From Spirochaetota bacterium (GTDB lineage: Bacteria; Spirochaetota; Spirochaetia; Treponematales; UBA12059), in NCBI GenBank assembly GCA_029547205.1, contig JAKPPT010000068.1:288014-352013 (forward strand): DNA of 64,000 nucleotides, read 5' to 3'. Positions 42,905-53,224 of the stretch are shown piece after piece (position 1 is the stretch's first letter; every line of letters starts with the position of its first letter). A model generated the notes under the pieces. The model saw nothing but the letters and a program-made list of their open reading frames with translations. It had not been told where the DNA came from and made no database searches. Position numbers and translations under genes: made by a program.

Positions 42905-43786
42905 GTGAAAAAAATACAATCTGACCCCAAAAACAATCCCGACATACTAACGAATACCGAATATACTCCACAAAATAACAGACAGCGCATACCAGAGACT
43001 CCTGTTTGCAGCCGAGAAGCAGTTAAAGCACTTGCTGCCAGGCGGCCGCATTGTATTCGCAGACTGTTTATGGATGAACAGAGTGTGAAAGAATTTGGCG
43101 AACTCTGTTCGTACCTGGCTCGTGAACACAAGCTCTACCGCATAGCCCGAGAAGACGAGCTTCAAAAACTTTCAGGGACAGTCCACCATCAAGGTGTGGT
43201 GGCTATGATTGAAGACACAAAACTGCAACCACTTTCAGTAGAAGACGCACAAATGCTCAACAAATCGAGCAATATTATCCTGCTCGATGACATCGGAGAT
43301 GATCACAATATAGGAGCCATCGCGCGAACAGCTGCATTTTTTGGTTTTGACAGCATTATTTTAACTGGCAATAAAACTAAACTCACTCCAGGCATGTATC
43401 GCGTAGCACGAGGGGGTATTGAATACCTTTCGATGTACTATGCAGAATCTGCAGCATCAATTATTTCCGCTTGTCCACACCAGCTCAAAATAGCTGCAGC
43501 TGCCCATGGTGGTCGTGCCATCAATGAAGCGCTTAAACAGTTTGCATATCCTGTAAACCATACAAAGCAGAAGCCAGGATGCATTCTAGTGCTTGGCAAT
43601 GAAGAACACGGATTGAGTCAGGAAGCTCTCGCTGCATGTCCAATCCATGTCACAATTCAAGGAAAAGGTACTTTAGAAAGCCTCAATGTCACACAGGCGG
43701 CAGCAATCCTCATGAACGAGCTAATTTCATGGCTAACACGCAGCGCTTATACGACATATCACAAAACACAGAGAACAAAACGGTAG
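42905..43786 (+). CDS. SpoU-family rRNA/tRNA 2'-O-methyltransferase
   Basis: 293 residues. A substrate-binding N-terminal part (about 30-115) precedes the SPOUT knot with its three motifs: 'DIGDDHNIGAIARTAAFFG', 'LVLGNEEHGLS' and 'ESLNVTQAAAILM'. This matches RlmB/TrmH relatives that methylate ribose 2'-OH of guanosine in 23S rRNA or tRNA. The start given is GTG without a clear ribosome binding site; the first about 30 residues may not be translated. Confidence 0.85.
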   Translation: MKKIQSDPKNNPDILTNTEYTPQNNRQRIPETPVCSREAVKALAARRPHCIRRLFMDEQSVKEFGELCSYLAREHKLYRIAREDELQKLSGTVHHQGVVAMIEDTKLQPLSVEDAQMLNKSSNIILLDDIGDDHNIGAIARTAAFFGFDSIILTGNKTKLTPGMYRVARGGIEYLSMYYAESAASIISACPHQLKIAAAAHGGRAINEALKQFAYPVNHTKQKPGCILVLGNEEHGLSQEALAACPIHVTIQGKGTLESLNVTQAAAILMNELISWLTRSAYTTYHKTQRTKR

Positions 43787-43837
43787 CAGAGACGAGCTCA
43801 ATGACACGCTAAGCTGCTTTTTGATATACTAGCGCGC

Positions 43838-44770
43838 ATGCAAATCTCAACTCAACTTCTTGAAACGATATATAATCGGGCTCGAACAGAGACGAAAGCT
43901 GGCAGTGTAGCCACCTACATACCAGAACTTGCTAAGGCCAATCCCGATGATTTTGGTCTTGCAGTATTCGATGCAACGGGGACACTCTATACTTGCGGAT
44001 TTTCATCAAAATTTTTTACAATTCAAAGCATTTCAAAAGCCTTTGCACTGCTCTATACACTGGAAACCTTTGGGCACGAAGCTGTTTTTTCACGTGTTGG
44101 CAAAGAACCAACAGGTGATCCTTTTAATTCTATAATACGACTCGAAACTAGTTCGCAACGAAAACCATTCAATCCATTCATTAATGCTGGAGCAATTGTT
44201 ATTTCGAGCATGTTACCTGGTACATCTCCACATGAAAAAATAGAAAATTTGTGTGACTTTTTAGCACACATGATCGATACCAATACAGGTACTTTACAAT
44301 ACAATACTGATGTGTTCCTTTCAGAAAAGGCTACCGGTGCTAGAAATAGAGCAATAGCGTGGTTTCTTAAAGAGCTCAAACTCATTGATGGTGATGTTGA
44401 AGAAGTACTTGATACCTATTTTATGCAGTGTTCAATTATGCTTTCTGCTGAAGCACTGGCAAAAATTGGTCTCATACTTGCATTTGATGGCATTGATCCG
44501 GTAAGCAGGCAACGATTCTTTTCAGAAAACTCTGCACACATATGTAAAAGCCTCATGATAACCTGTGGTTTATATGATGGCTCTGGAGAGTTTGCTGTAG
44601 AAACCGGTATCCCTGCAAAAAGCGGCGTTGGCGGAGGCATTATCGCTGCCGTGCGGGATAGAATGGGCATTGGTGTTTATGGTCCTGCATTAGATTCTCG
44701 AGGAAACTCAGCAGCTGGACTTACAGCCTTAAAGCTCCTTTCGGAAGCGCTTGATTTACGCGTACTGTAG
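43838..44770 (+). CDS. glsA: Glutaminase A
   Basis: Serine-dependent glutaminase (beta-lactamase fold), glutamine to glutamate plus ammonia. 310 residues, with 'FFTIQSISKAFAL' (catalytic S-x-x-K), 'KPFNPFINAGAI' and a late 'GVGGGIIAAVRDRMGIGVYGP'. Family length. One GAGTGTCCC word is read as GTL at 'DATGTLYTCG'. It is convergent with the 7TM-DISM gene. Confidence 0.93.
   Translation: MQISTQLLETIYNRARTETKAGSVATYIPELAKANPDDFGLAVFDATGTLYTCGFSSKFFTIQSISKAFALLYTLETFGHEAVFSRVGKEPTGDPFNSIIRLETSSQRKPFNPFINAGAIVISSMLPGTSPHEKIENLCDFLAHMIDTNTGTLQYNTDVFLSEKATGARNRAIAWFLKELKLIDGDVEEVLDTYFMQCSIMLSAEALAKIGLILAFDGIDPVSRQRFFSENSAHICKSLMITCGLYDGSGEFAVETGIPAKSGVGGGIIAAVRDRMGIGVYGPALDSRGNSAAGLTALKLLSEALDLRVL
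43979..43987 (-). repeat. GAGTGTCCC word
   Basis: In glsA, read Gly-Thr-Leu near the N-terminus. Confidence 0.7.
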
Positions 44771-44787
44771 CGGTGAAAAATTAGGAC

Positions 44788-46986
44788 CTATAGTTTCTTT
44801 AGTAATATTGCTGTAACATCATCAGCCATTTTTGCACCACTCGTAAAGAACCGCCACTCCTGAATGATGTAATCGAGCATTCCCTGCGCACTCCCTTGAG
44901 GAGCAGATGACAGGGCCGATAGTATTCCTTCCTGACCAAACTCCTGACGGTCCACGTTTCTTGCTTCAGAAATTCCATCGGTATATACAAGAATTACATC
45001 GCCTGGCTGAACCTTAAAACGGATTGATTTATAAAGTGATTCTATACCCTTCCGACCCATTGGTAACCCGCGATATTCGTCATTTCCTGGTGGTCTGAGT
45101 TCCAGTGCATATGGTTTTTTAGAACTCTTATACACTATTTCGGTATGAGCAGCATTAGAATACTCTATGCTGCCATCGTCAGATAATCGGAGCAGTGCAG
45201 CTGTGAGGTAATGTTCCACACTCTGCAGCTCATCACAGAGTTCTTTATTAACAATCGACATTACTTTTCCTAATGGCAAGTTCCTGTATTTGAGAAAGTT
45301 TCTATAAAAAATTGAACGAGCAAGAACTGTGATCAAGCCCGAGGCTATTCCATGTCCGGAAACATCTGCTACAACAATGCCAGCTAATGCATTACTAATT
45401 GTATAAAAATCATAAAAGTCTCCCGATACACCGCTTGCTGGAATAAAAACAAAGGCAGCTTCCCATGCTGATGTTCGAGGAGCTTCCGACGGGAAAAATC
45501 CTATTTGCACTTGCGTTGCAATACGTAAATCCATTTGAGCTTCTTGATGGGCTCTTTCAAGCTTTTGTGCTGTTTCTGTTAAATTCTTATTAAAAACATC
45601 CTGTTCTTTTAATTTTTGACTTAATTCTTCTGTTCGCTTGTTCACCTTTTTCTCAAGAACCATATTGGTCAATTCGACGTGTCGATAAACAAAGAAAAAT
45701 TGAGCAGCAAGCAATGTAGCTGAACCAAAAACCAAAATCAAAAAACCAATTTGAGCCATCATCTCAAATTGATTTCCTCCAAATGCAATGATGTTCAAAA
45801 AGCTCGTTGCAATAACAACAGCCATACCCTGTAAAAATCTCACCATATCAACACGTTGAAAACTTCTCACTAGCAGAAACAGCACACTTTGTTTTTTTTC
45901 TGTTGTAATGCGTTTATAATGTCGGAGTGCATGGCGATATGGAACATACAAATCACGGTACAATACATAAATAGCAGGAATAAACCCAACTATACTCCAT
46001 ATAAAATTGATTAATTCAGTGAATACAAATAATTGAACTACAAAGAAAATTCCAGCAATACCTGCTAAAACTAATGCAAACTTTGAAAGTCTTTTATGAA
46101 TAGCAACATCAATAAACGCTACAAACATGGGTAACAATATATAGAGTGTCCCCGTTCGTATTGCATCAGTTATACGTGTATCTAAAATGACATCATGGAT
46201 TACATATGTTCTTGAAAGGAGATGAATACCTAAAATAAACGATGCAAGTGCAAAATACAGATAGGCTCTGTTTTGACGGCGGAGAAAATAAAAAATTAAA
46301 TGATAAATTCCAAAAAAGAGATACACACCTATAAAGGCAAGCTGTATATATTGTGTACGTTTGCGGAGTAACGACAAGTAATCACCAATAACGTATCCCT
46401 TTCGCGCTGTAAGTCCTGTTTTTTCACTGAGCGGATCGCCTTCAATCATAAATGCAAGCAGATTTGTTCCTGATTTAATCAATCGCCGATCAATATTGAT
46501 AAGAGCACCTCGTACATTACGTTCTACCCCCCGAGGTAGAGCATCATAACCACGTGATGATTCGTTATGAATTAGTGTTCCATTAAAATAAACTTGCCAA
46601 TTAACCCCAATTTGTTCAAGAAAGAGTGTTACACCACCTTTTTCTGTATAGTCTTCTTCATAAATCGTAAAAGGAATAACAATAGTAAAACGCTGAGACT
46701 TCATTTTTGCATTAGAGAATAGTGGTGGCTTTTTAATTCCAGGCAAACCAACATCACGAATGATCACAGATCGTGAACCCTTGTTCCCCAGCACAGAAAT
46801 CCATGAACTGTCATTAAGTTTAGGTGGGAATAATATCCAGGAAGGTTCAAAACCTGGTCTTATAAACAAAGCGTATTCAGTTAAATCGATTTCTTGTGCA
46901 CAGACTGAAACGACACTGCTTACAATAAAGAAAAGTAATAAAAACAAATGTATTTTTTTACTATTAAGAATCTTCACTGCGTGCAC
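44788..46986 (-). CDS. 7TM-DISM receptor with SpoIIE phosphatase output
   Basis: 732 residues. Signal peptide (about 10-30); an extracytoplasmic sugar-binding-like 7TMR-DISMED2-type domain (about 35-205); a seven-helix membrane domain (about 210-430); a coiled coil (about 435-490); and a SpoIIE/PPM phosphatase at about 500-732 ('SGVSGDFYDFYTISN', 'IVVADVSGHGIASGL', 'LVYTDGISEARN'). It transduces an external signal into serine/threonine dephosphorylation. It overlaps the upstream BFN gene by 23 bp. One word is read as GTL in a membrane-domain loop. Confidence 0.92.
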   Translation of the reverse strand: MHAVKILNSKKIHLFLLLFFIVSSVVSVCAQEIDLTEYALFIRPGFEPSWILFPPKLNDSSWISVLGNKGSRSVIIRDVGLPGIKKPPLFSNAKMKSQRFTIVIPFTIYEEDYTEKGGVTLFLEQIGVNWQVYFNGTLIHNESSRGYDALPRGVERNVRGALINIDRRLIKSGTNLLAFMIEGDPLSEKTGLTARKGYVIGDYLSLLRKRTQYIQLAFIGVYLFFGIYHLIFYFLRRQNRAYLYFALASFILGIHLLSRTYVIHDVILDTRITDAIRTGTLYILLPMFVAFIDVAIHKRLSKFALVLAGIAGIFFVVQLFVFTELINFIWSIVGFIPAIYVLYRDLYVPYRHALRHYKRITTEKKQSVLFLLVRSFQRVDMVRFLQGMAVVIATSFLNIIAFGGNQFEMMAQIGFLILVFGSATLLAAQFFFVYRHVELTNMVLEKKVNKRTEELSQKLKEQDVFNKNLTETAQKLERAHQEAQMDLRIATQVQIGFFPSEAPRTSAWEAAFVFIPASGVSGDFYDFYTISNALAGIVVADVSGHGIASGLITVLARSIFYRNFLKYRNLPLGKVMSIVNKELCDELQSVEHYLTAALLRLSDDGSIEYSNAAHTEIVYKSSKKPYALELRPPGNDEYRGLPMGRKGIESLYKSIRFKVQPGDVILVYTDGISEARNVDRQEFGQEGILSALSSAPQGSAQGMLDYIIQEWRFFTSGAKMADDVTAILLKKL
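46144..46152 (+). repeat. GAGTGTCCC word
   Basis: In the 7TM-DISM gene, read Gly-Thr-Leu (RTGTLYI). Confidence 0.7.
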
Positions 46987-47587
46987 GTTTTTTGAGCTCC
47001 TTTATTTTATCCCGTATAATTGCAGCTGTTTCATAATCTTCTTTTTCTATTGCAGATTTTAATTCTATTTCAAGAGCTTCAAGCTCACTAATTAAAGGAT
47101 CCGCTGCAGCTATACCTTTTGTATCAAAATCAGTCATTGATCCTCTCTCATCTTTATCGGAAGGATTTACAAGATCAATTAGAATTCCAGCTTCATTGAC
47201 AACATGTTCAGCGATATATATCGGGCACATAACACGAACAGCCAAAGCCAGAGCATCCGAAGGACGAGCATCAACAATAACAAGATGATCAGAACCATTT
47301 ACATTCAGTTTTAATCTGCCATAATATGTTCCATCAACTAAATCACAAATTTCAATACGTTCCAATGTAACATGAAGTGATTTAAAAATTTGTATAATTA
47401 GATCATGGGTAAAAGGTCGTGAAGTGTTCAATTTACCAAGTCCAATTAAAATTGCCTGCGTTTCCATCTGTCCTATGAAAATAGGTACAACAATATCAGC
47501 ATCTGTAGGACGCACAAATACAACATTGCCTTGCTCAGTTTGAGCAACAGTCCATATTTCTGCTGGGATCAACATATCTGAGCTCAT
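46964..47587 (-). CDS. Bifunctional nuclease (BFN/DUF151) domain protein with UVR motif
   Basis: 207 residues. BFN domain at about 5-135 ('VVPIFIGQMETQAI', 'RPFTHDLI', 'VDARPSDALALAVR') and a UvrB/UvrC helical hairpin at about 170-205 ('ELKSAIEKEDYETAAIIRDKIKELKK'). This fusion is common in spirochaetes and Bacteroidetes; plant relatives have DNase and RNase activity. Start MSSDML. It overlaps the start of the 7TM-DISM gene, so the two are probably co-expressed. Confidence 0.88.
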   Translation of the reverse strand: MSSDMLIPAEIWTVAQTEQGNVVFVRPTDADIVVPIFIGQMETQAILIGLGKLNTSRPFTHDLIIQIFKSLHVTLERIEICDLVDGTYYGRLKLNVNGSDHLVIVDARPSDALALAVRVMCPIYIAEHVVNEAGILIDLVNPSDKDERGSMTDFDTKGIAAADPLISELEALEIELKSAIEKEDYETAAIIRDKIKELKKRARSEDS

Positions 47588-47696
47588 AGTACTTTCCTTT
47601 ATAAAGTTATTGTTTTCAAAACCTATTGTATATAATGATTATATATTTTCAAAAGAAACGCAAGTAATTAACGGATTTTAACTTAATTATAGTTAT

Positions 47697-47757
47697 AAAA
47701 CTATGCCGTTCAAAAAGCAGCCTATAGTATCTCAATAAACTGCATTGAACAGCATAG
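47697..47757 (-). terminator. Rho-independent terminator of the activase gene
   Basis: CTATGCCGTTCAA / TTGAACAGCATAG (12 of 13 paired), extended by GCAG/CTGC across a small bulge. On the reverse strand it is followed by TTTTAT. It lies 40 bp beyond the 47796 stop. Confidence 0.7.
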
Positions 47758-47795
47758 ATCTGTGTATTATATTCTGTAATAGTCGAACGTACTAG

Positions 47796-50700
47796 TTACT
47801 TCCCGCAACCCTCACAGCCAACATTGCAATCTGCACAGGTCAGCGGTATTCCATCATGTTGATTATCATCAGAATTATCATCGATGAGGCTTTCAACATT
47901 GCCACCTCGATAGCGAAGCACATTAACCATAAAGATATTGAGTTTGTTCACAATGCTTGGTGGCAATTGATTTCCATCAACTTCTACTGATATCACAGGA
48001 TAATTCCTGTCTCGAGCCCACGGTGTAAAAAGTCCTTCAATTACACGTCCAATTAAACATGCAAATGGAGAAATGTTTACAATTCCAGAGTAGCCTTCTT
48101 CCATTGCTGTTGCTGCAACACCCGTTGATACAGCAATTTCCGAATTGAGTTCATGGTTGACAAAGTTCTTTGCCGTATTTGCCATAATGTGGTGCATATT
48201 CTCCGGTGCATGCGGTATAAGCCCTGTTTCTCCTAAAATCTTCTTAACATCCTTTTCTACCTGATGTTTCCACCATTCTTCAAGTTTAAGCCTTATATAC
48301 TTGCGCATTGGAACACTAAATAACCGCTTCCACCATGAAGTCAATTTTATCTCTTTTTTAAGTGCGTATTCTCGAACAAAATCGAGATAATGAATCCATT
48401 CACCGATACCTGACACCTTGACGACAATTCCTTTTGCGCTCATTAAATCAGTGAGCTCTCCAATTGCAAAATCATCGCGTCGAACATAGATTTCTCCAAC
48501 AACGAGCACACGGGGACACTCTTCCAATGTACGTTTAAGCGGTATCTTTTTTACTTCCTGTGCTATTCGTTTTAATTCAGATTTGAGCACTTTTGGATCT
48601 TTCTCTATTTTTGCCATCATTTCATACCAGGACTTGTTATATGCCTCGAGTGCTTCTTCCGGTTTTTCTGCAGTGGCTTTGAGCACTGTTTGAATATCTT
48701 TCATGTAGTCGGATACCACGAGACCACGCCACATATCTTTAGCAAAGTTTGGTCCAAGTTCGGTGTATGAGTTATCAGCTGATAGCGTAAATACAACGAC
48801 ATTTTCCAATTTGAGATCCCGGAAGAGATTTTCGTAATACACAAAATACTGACCGGTACGGCAAGGACCAGTAGTTATAGGGACAAAGAGCAGGTAAAGC
48901 TCATCTTTCCTGTACTGTGGAGATGAAAAAAACTGCAATGCACTACCTAACACGAGGTGACTTGGAACACATTCTTTACCGGATGCATGAGCACGGGCAA
49001 CCTGAATCGTTTTATTGGTTGCTACTGGTAATGCTACCGCATTTAAACCGATACCTCGCAAAGTTGCTGCCATAAATTCTGTGGAAACATTTCCCATATT
49101 TGACAGGAGGATTTTTACCCTTGGATTGTTCTTTACCGGAACGCTTTCACCGGTAATCCTGTTAATAACTCTAAGGCCTTCCGGTCCTGTCTGCATAAAC
49201 TTCCAGCCATTGTCATACCGTTCCATGCCAAGATCATTCTTTTTGGAACGATAACCATCGATAATGTCCAGGAAGGCCTCAACACGGGTATCAATACCGG
49301 CATCTGCTGAGTGTGAATCGAGTTCCAGCACGAGGAATGGCTTCTGTCCCATTATCCACTTTAAGTAATGGAGCATAAAGGAGTCCGGCGCACAGGAAAA
49401 GTTTGTAATAAATGTTACATAAATATTATCATAATCTTTTAGAAACTCTGCCGCTTTCATGTCCTGCTGACCATAGAACCAGTACATATTCGGGAAAATT
49501 TCTTCTGATTCAAATGGCAAAATATCAAACGGTATGACAGAGTAACCGCGCGTAGTAAATTTTCTTGGAATACCCATGTTTGCTTCTGGTGTAAATGCAT
49601 TATACGGGCGGCCTAGAATTGCAATGACAGGGCGCTCTGCTTTTTTTGCTTCTTCAATTGCTTCAATACCGAGCTTGCGGGCAGCAGAAAAGTATTCCCG
49701 CTGTTTTTGCAATGCTTTAGTAAAAGCACGCTCAATTTCATCAGATGGTATATTGAGTTTCTCTCCGCATTTCAGGAAATGCTCTAACGCTTTTTTATCA
49801 CCGTACTTAAAGCTGACAATCACCGGCAAAAATTTTTCATCAGGAATATCAGGGAATGCTTTTTGTATATAGTATGGGAAACTTTGTGTAATCGGGCAGA
49901 AATTTGCATGTACATCATCTTCGTAGCTCTGCATGTCTCTAAAATGAGGTACAAAAATATAATCTGCGCCTTTATCGATACAGTCCTGTACTGCACCATG
50001 GGCAATTTCTGCTGGGAAACAGTAGGTACTTTCTGCTCGAGCAACCCCCTCGTGGACAACATCGGAAGAAAGGAACGTCTTAATGCCAAGTTCATGGAAG
50101 AACCATGCATAGAGTGGATACAGAGTATGCACCGAAAACGCTCTTGGAATCCCTACAATATAATCACGCTTTTGTCTAAAGGTTGATGGCTGGGGTGCAT
50201 ATTCATTAAAGAGTAACTGCTGACGCTTTTCCACATAATCGAGAACTGGCACATCTTTAATTGCTTTGCGCATGTTCGTATACTTGGAGCAGCGGCCGCC
50301 AAACATATACGAGTGACCATTAACTTTCAAGATTTGAATAGGACAGTAATTATCACAGGATTTACAGGTAAATACTCGCTCATATTCGATTTCTCGGTTA
50401 ATAATTTCTTCGAGATCGAATTGTCCAGCTTTGAGAAGCCCTTCCTGATGCTTTCGTTTAGCGAGCAATGCCACACCAAAACAACCCATAAGTTCAGGAG
50501 ATGGCGGCACAAGAATATCTTTTTCAAGCATCATCGCGAAAGCAAGGGGAACAGCAATATTCTTTGCCACACCTCCCTGCAGGAACACTTTGCCTCCGAT
50601 AGTCCTATTTCCCACAACACGGTTAAGATAGTTTGCGACAATCGAAACAACAATACCAGCTGTTATATTTTCCTTACTTGCCCCCTGCTGCACAGCTTTG

Positions 50701-52133
50701 CGTATATCAGAATTGATAAAAGCTGAACAATGTTCTCCAAATTTAAGCGGAGCATCTGCCTTAAGCGCTATTGGACCGATATCTTTTGCACTATGAATTG
50801 AAAGATCCCCTGCTGCTGATTCTTCCAGGAACGATCCTGTACCAGCAGAACATGCTTCATTCATTGCATAATCTATCGGAACACCATTTTTTAAAAGCAC
50901 GTATTTTGCATCCTGACCGCCAATTTCAAAAATAGTTTCAACCTCTTTATCAAAATAGGTAGTTCCAACCGAGTGAGCGATGATCTCATTATAGACACCA
51001 GATGTCTCGAGAAATACACCTAAAATCTCGCGAGAAGAACCAGTCGTCGCTGCTAATTTTATATTTACTTTTGTATCACCAGTATCCTGCTTTACTTTTT
51101 CAAGAATTACTTTGAAACATTCCTTTGTTGCTTTTACAGGATCACCGTGTGTACGTCCATAATGACTTGCTACAATCTCATCAGTTTCTGCATCAATGAG
51201 ACATGCTTTTGTTGTTGTCGATCCACCATCGAGTCCCAAAATATACTCTCGATTTTTCTGAACCTTACCTTCGGGTTTATCAAAATACTTTACCCGATTC
51301 TGCCACTTTTTAAGGTCCTGCAATTTATCAAATTTTATCTGAATTGGTTTGAGAATCTTATCAAAGGCTGGTGCCGGAGTTCCCGATTCACGGGCTAATA
51401 CTGCAGCTCCAAATGCCTCAAAGACCGCTGCTATATCTGGAACAATAAAATTTATTGCTGGAGCTTTTTCTTTAATAAATCGGAGAATATGTTTATTTAA
51501 TGTTACACCACCCGTAAGCACAACCGTACCTTCATTGATTTTGGCTCGCTTGAGAAAATCAATAACCTTGGTTGCCATTACATCAGAAAGTGATAAAACA
51601 ATATCTTCTTTAGTTGCTTCACGCTTATTGAGCCTATGTGTACAATCGCTCTTCATAAACACCGAGCATCTGCTCGAAAGCGAAAGCAAGCGAGCTGTTT
51701 CCGGAACCTTTTCTATATCCGCCAGAGTCATATCCATGCGACCGAGCTGCTGCTTAAGAAATTCACCAGTACCGGAAGCACATTTATTGCCAGAAAAGTT
51801 ATTAATGATTTTTCCATTGCTGTCCAGGCGGTATACAACCATATCTTCACCGCCCATACTGACAATTGCATTGGCTTTAAGCCCTAATGTTTTCATTGCA
51901 GCTTCTATACAGAGCGGTTCAACTGTACCAGCTGCATTAAATAAGAATCGCCCTTCATTACCCGTCACTAAAAGCGGTATCCCTTCGGGAATTTTTGTCT
52001 GTTTTAACAAATTATTTAAGGCGAAAGAAAAATCCCCTTCATGCGGGGTCATACCCTTCCAGATGATAGTATCACCATCCAACAAAACCATTTTTAAGCT
52101 AGAAGAACCTATATTAATTCCCAATGTCTTCAT
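47796..52133 (-). CDS. 2-hydroxyacyl-CoA dehydratase activase, giant fused form
   Basis: 1445 residues. Two BadF/BcrA-type ASKHA ATPase domains (about 1-250 and 295-560), each with its nucleotide loop (GINIGSSSLK; GLDGGSTTTK), a cluster Cys in '(K/E)ACSAGTG' style motifs (GNKCASGTGEF; NEACSAGTGSF) and a second Cys (SSRCSVF; GEHCSAF). Then comes a Cys-rich joint 'CKSCDNYCPIQ' and a long DUF2229-type dehydratase-like region (about 660-1400), ending CADCNVGCEGCGK. Such proteins use ATP to inject an electron into dehydratases, or are dehydratase-like themselves; the target reaction is not known. It is monocistronic with GGAG before the ATG. One word is read as ECP (EECPRVL). Confidence 0.88.
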   Translation of the reverse strand: MKTLGINIGSSSLKMVLLDGDTIIWKGMTPHEGDFSFALNNLLKQTKIPEGIPLLVTGNEGRFLFNAAGTVEPLCIEAAMKTLGLKANAIVSMGGEDMVVYRLDSNGKIINNFSGNKCASGTGEFLKQQLGRMDMTLADIEKVPETARLLSLSSRCSVFMKSDCTHRLNKREATKEDIVLSLSDVMATKVIDFLKRAKINEGTVVLTGGVTLNKHILRFIKEKAPAINFIVPDIAAVFEAFGAAVLARESGTPAPAFDKILKPIQIKFDKLQDLKKWQNRVKYFDKPEGKVQKNREYILGLDGGSTTTKACLIDAETDEIVASHYGRTHGDPVKATKECFKVILEKVKQDTGDTKVNIKLAATTGSSREILGVFLETSGVYNEIIAHSVGTTYFDKEVETIFEIGGQDAKYVLLKNGVPIDYAMNEACSAGTGSFLEESAAGDLSIHSAKDIGPIALKADAPLKFGEHCSAFINSDIRKAVQQGASKENITAGIVVSIVANYLNRVVGNRTIGGKVFLQGGVAKNIAVPLAFAMMLEKDILVPPSPELMGCFGVALLAKRKHQEGLLKAGQFDLEEIINREIEYERVFTCKSCDNYCPIQILKVNGHSYMFGGRCSKYTNMRKAIKDVPVLDYVEKRQQLLFNEYAPQPSTFRQKRDYIVGIPRAFSVHTLYPLYAWFFHELGIKTFLSSDVVHEGVARAESTYCFPAEIAHGAVQDCIDKGADYIFVPHFRDMQSYEDDVHANFCPITQSFPYYIQKAFPDIPDEKFLPVIVSFKYGDKKALEHFLKCGEKLNIPSDEIERAFTKALQKQREYFSAARKLGIEAIEEAKKAERPVIAILGRPYNAFTPEANMGIPRKFTTRGYSVIPFDILPFESEEIFPNMYWFYGQQDMKAAEFLKDYDNIYVTFITNFSCAPDSFMLHYLKWIMGQKPFLVLELDSHSADAGIDTRVEAFLDIIDGYRSKKNDLGMERYDNGWKFMQTGPEGLRVINRITGESVPVKNNPRVKILLSNMGNVSTEFMAATLRGIGLNAVALPVATNKTIQVARAHASGKECVPSHLVLGSALQFFSSPQYRKDELYLLFVPITTGPCRTGQYFVYYENLFRDLKLENVVVFTLSADNSYTELGPNFAKDMWRGLVVSDYMKDIQTVLKATAEKPEEALEAYNKSWYEMMAKIEKDPKVLKSELKRIAQEVKKIPLKRTLEECPRVLVVGEIYVRRDDFAIGELTDLMSAKGIVVKVSGIGEWIHYLDFVREYALKKEIKLTSWWKRLFSVPMRKYIRLKLEEWWKHQVEKDVKKILGETGLIPHAPENMHHIMANTAKNFVNHELNSEIAVSTGVAATAMEEGYSGIVNISPFACLIGRVIEGLFTPWARDRNYPVISVEVDGNQLPPSIVNKLNIFMVNVLRYRGGNVESLIDDNSDDNQHDGIPLTCADCNVGCEGCGK
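48513..48521 (-). repeat. GAGTGTCCC word
   Basis: In the activase gene, read Glu-Cys-Pro; GGAAGAGTGTCCCCG on the reverse strand. Confidence 0.7.
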
Positions 52134-52354
52134 TATGCTATCTCCACTCTTCCAGGACGAATATGTCCCTTAAATACTACTGTACAATCTATACAGCACT
52201 GACCTGAACCAGGTTAAAATTTATACTGCATATGTTGGGCACCCACAAATGCACGAACCCAACTGTATATACTTACAAACATGCTGATAATATTTCATGT
52301 AGAAAATAATTTCAATTGCTGCAACACAACACAATTTTGCTGTGTCAAAATTAC

Positions 52355-52993
52355 TCAATTACCTACAGTCAATCTGTAAACATCGCATCCCGCTTCGGTC
52401 TTATCATACAAAAAACCGAGCTTTTTAAGGTATTTTGCATGCGGTTTTGTATATGCACGTGCAACAAAAACATGCGTCCCCTCACTCGCAATTCTTTTTC
52501 TGATAGCATTAAAGTAGTATTGAGCGTTCTTAAAATCTCGATAATTAGGCACAGCATAATCCAGCACAATTTCTGTTTCATGCTCTTTGATTGTTTTATA
52601 CAATATTAAGGAGACAGGATTCATATCGCGCAGTATCAGGTCAGCATGTAATCCATCAACATCATCTAACTTAAACTGCGGGAAAAATAACTCAATATCG
52701 TTTTTATAAAACTTTAGAAATAAATCAATATATGGCGACTCGTGAATTGGTCTTTCAATAATATCAAAACGATCGCGAGTGAGTCGCATTTTAACAAGAT
52801 AGTAAATATTGATAATTACTATAAATGCATTTAACAGCCAAACTGGGAGCGCTCCAATAAAAATTCCGTATATAACAAAAGCAGCAGAACCAATTCCATT
52901 TAATATTCTGAGCCACTTTATATTACGCATCATTAAGGATATTGCAACTATAACAGATGCCATAGTTCCAAATATTTCAATATAATACTGCAT
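52355..52993 (-). CDS. YgjV-like inner membrane protein with a soluble C-terminal domain
   Basis: 212 residues from MQYYIEIFG. Three hydrophobic helices in the first 80 residues resemble the YgjV/Imp family ('GIGSAAFVIYGIFIGALPVWLLNAFIVIIN'); residues about 95-212 are soluble with a GNAT-like pattern ending YLKKLGFLYDKTEAGCDVYRL. The track start is 16 codons upstream; GGAGG lies directly before the preferred ATG. No operon partner. Confidence 0.72.
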   Translation of the reverse strand: MQYYIEIFGTMASVIVAISLMMRNIKWLRILNGIGSAAFVIYGIFIGALPVWLLNAFIVIINIYYLVKMRLTRDRFDIIERPIHESPYIDLFLKFYKNDIELFFPQFKLDDVDGLHADLILRDMNPVSLILYKTIKEHETEIVLDYAVPNYRDFKNAQYYFNAIRKRIASEGTHVFVARAYTKPHAKYLKKLGFLYDKTEAGCDVYRLTVGN

Positions 52994-53171
52994 CTCAACC
53001 TCCAAAAACACATAATAACATGCAATATACGACAAAATCAATCAAGACAGAGCATAAAATAGATATAAATGCAAAACATTCATATAAATTGCACTATCCA
53101 AATTCTTAATTATTTATCGTTTTGCTACGTACTCCCCCATGAAATCATTGGTATTTTTTCTACCTTAACTG

Positions 53172-53195
53172 TATAATTGTATTAAAAAGTATAAT
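53172..53195 (+). promoter_or_regulatory. Promoter region with two TATAAT boxes
   Basis: TATAAT at 53172-53177 and 53190-53195 lie 30-50 bp before the 53225 gene. -35 candidates are poor (TTGGTA at 18 bp for the first; TTAACT at 19 bp for the second). Confidence 0.4.
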
Positions 53196-53224
53196 AGACT
53201 CAAAAGCATTATAGGGGACAGGTT

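Noticed and set aside
50313-50726. 137-codon plus-strand ORF opposite the activase gene
   Set aside because: Antisense shadow without ribosome binding site or domain.
51349-52173. 274-codon plus-strand ORF opposite the activase gene
   Set aside because: Antisense shadow; the reverse frame has two clear ATPase domains and full family motifs.
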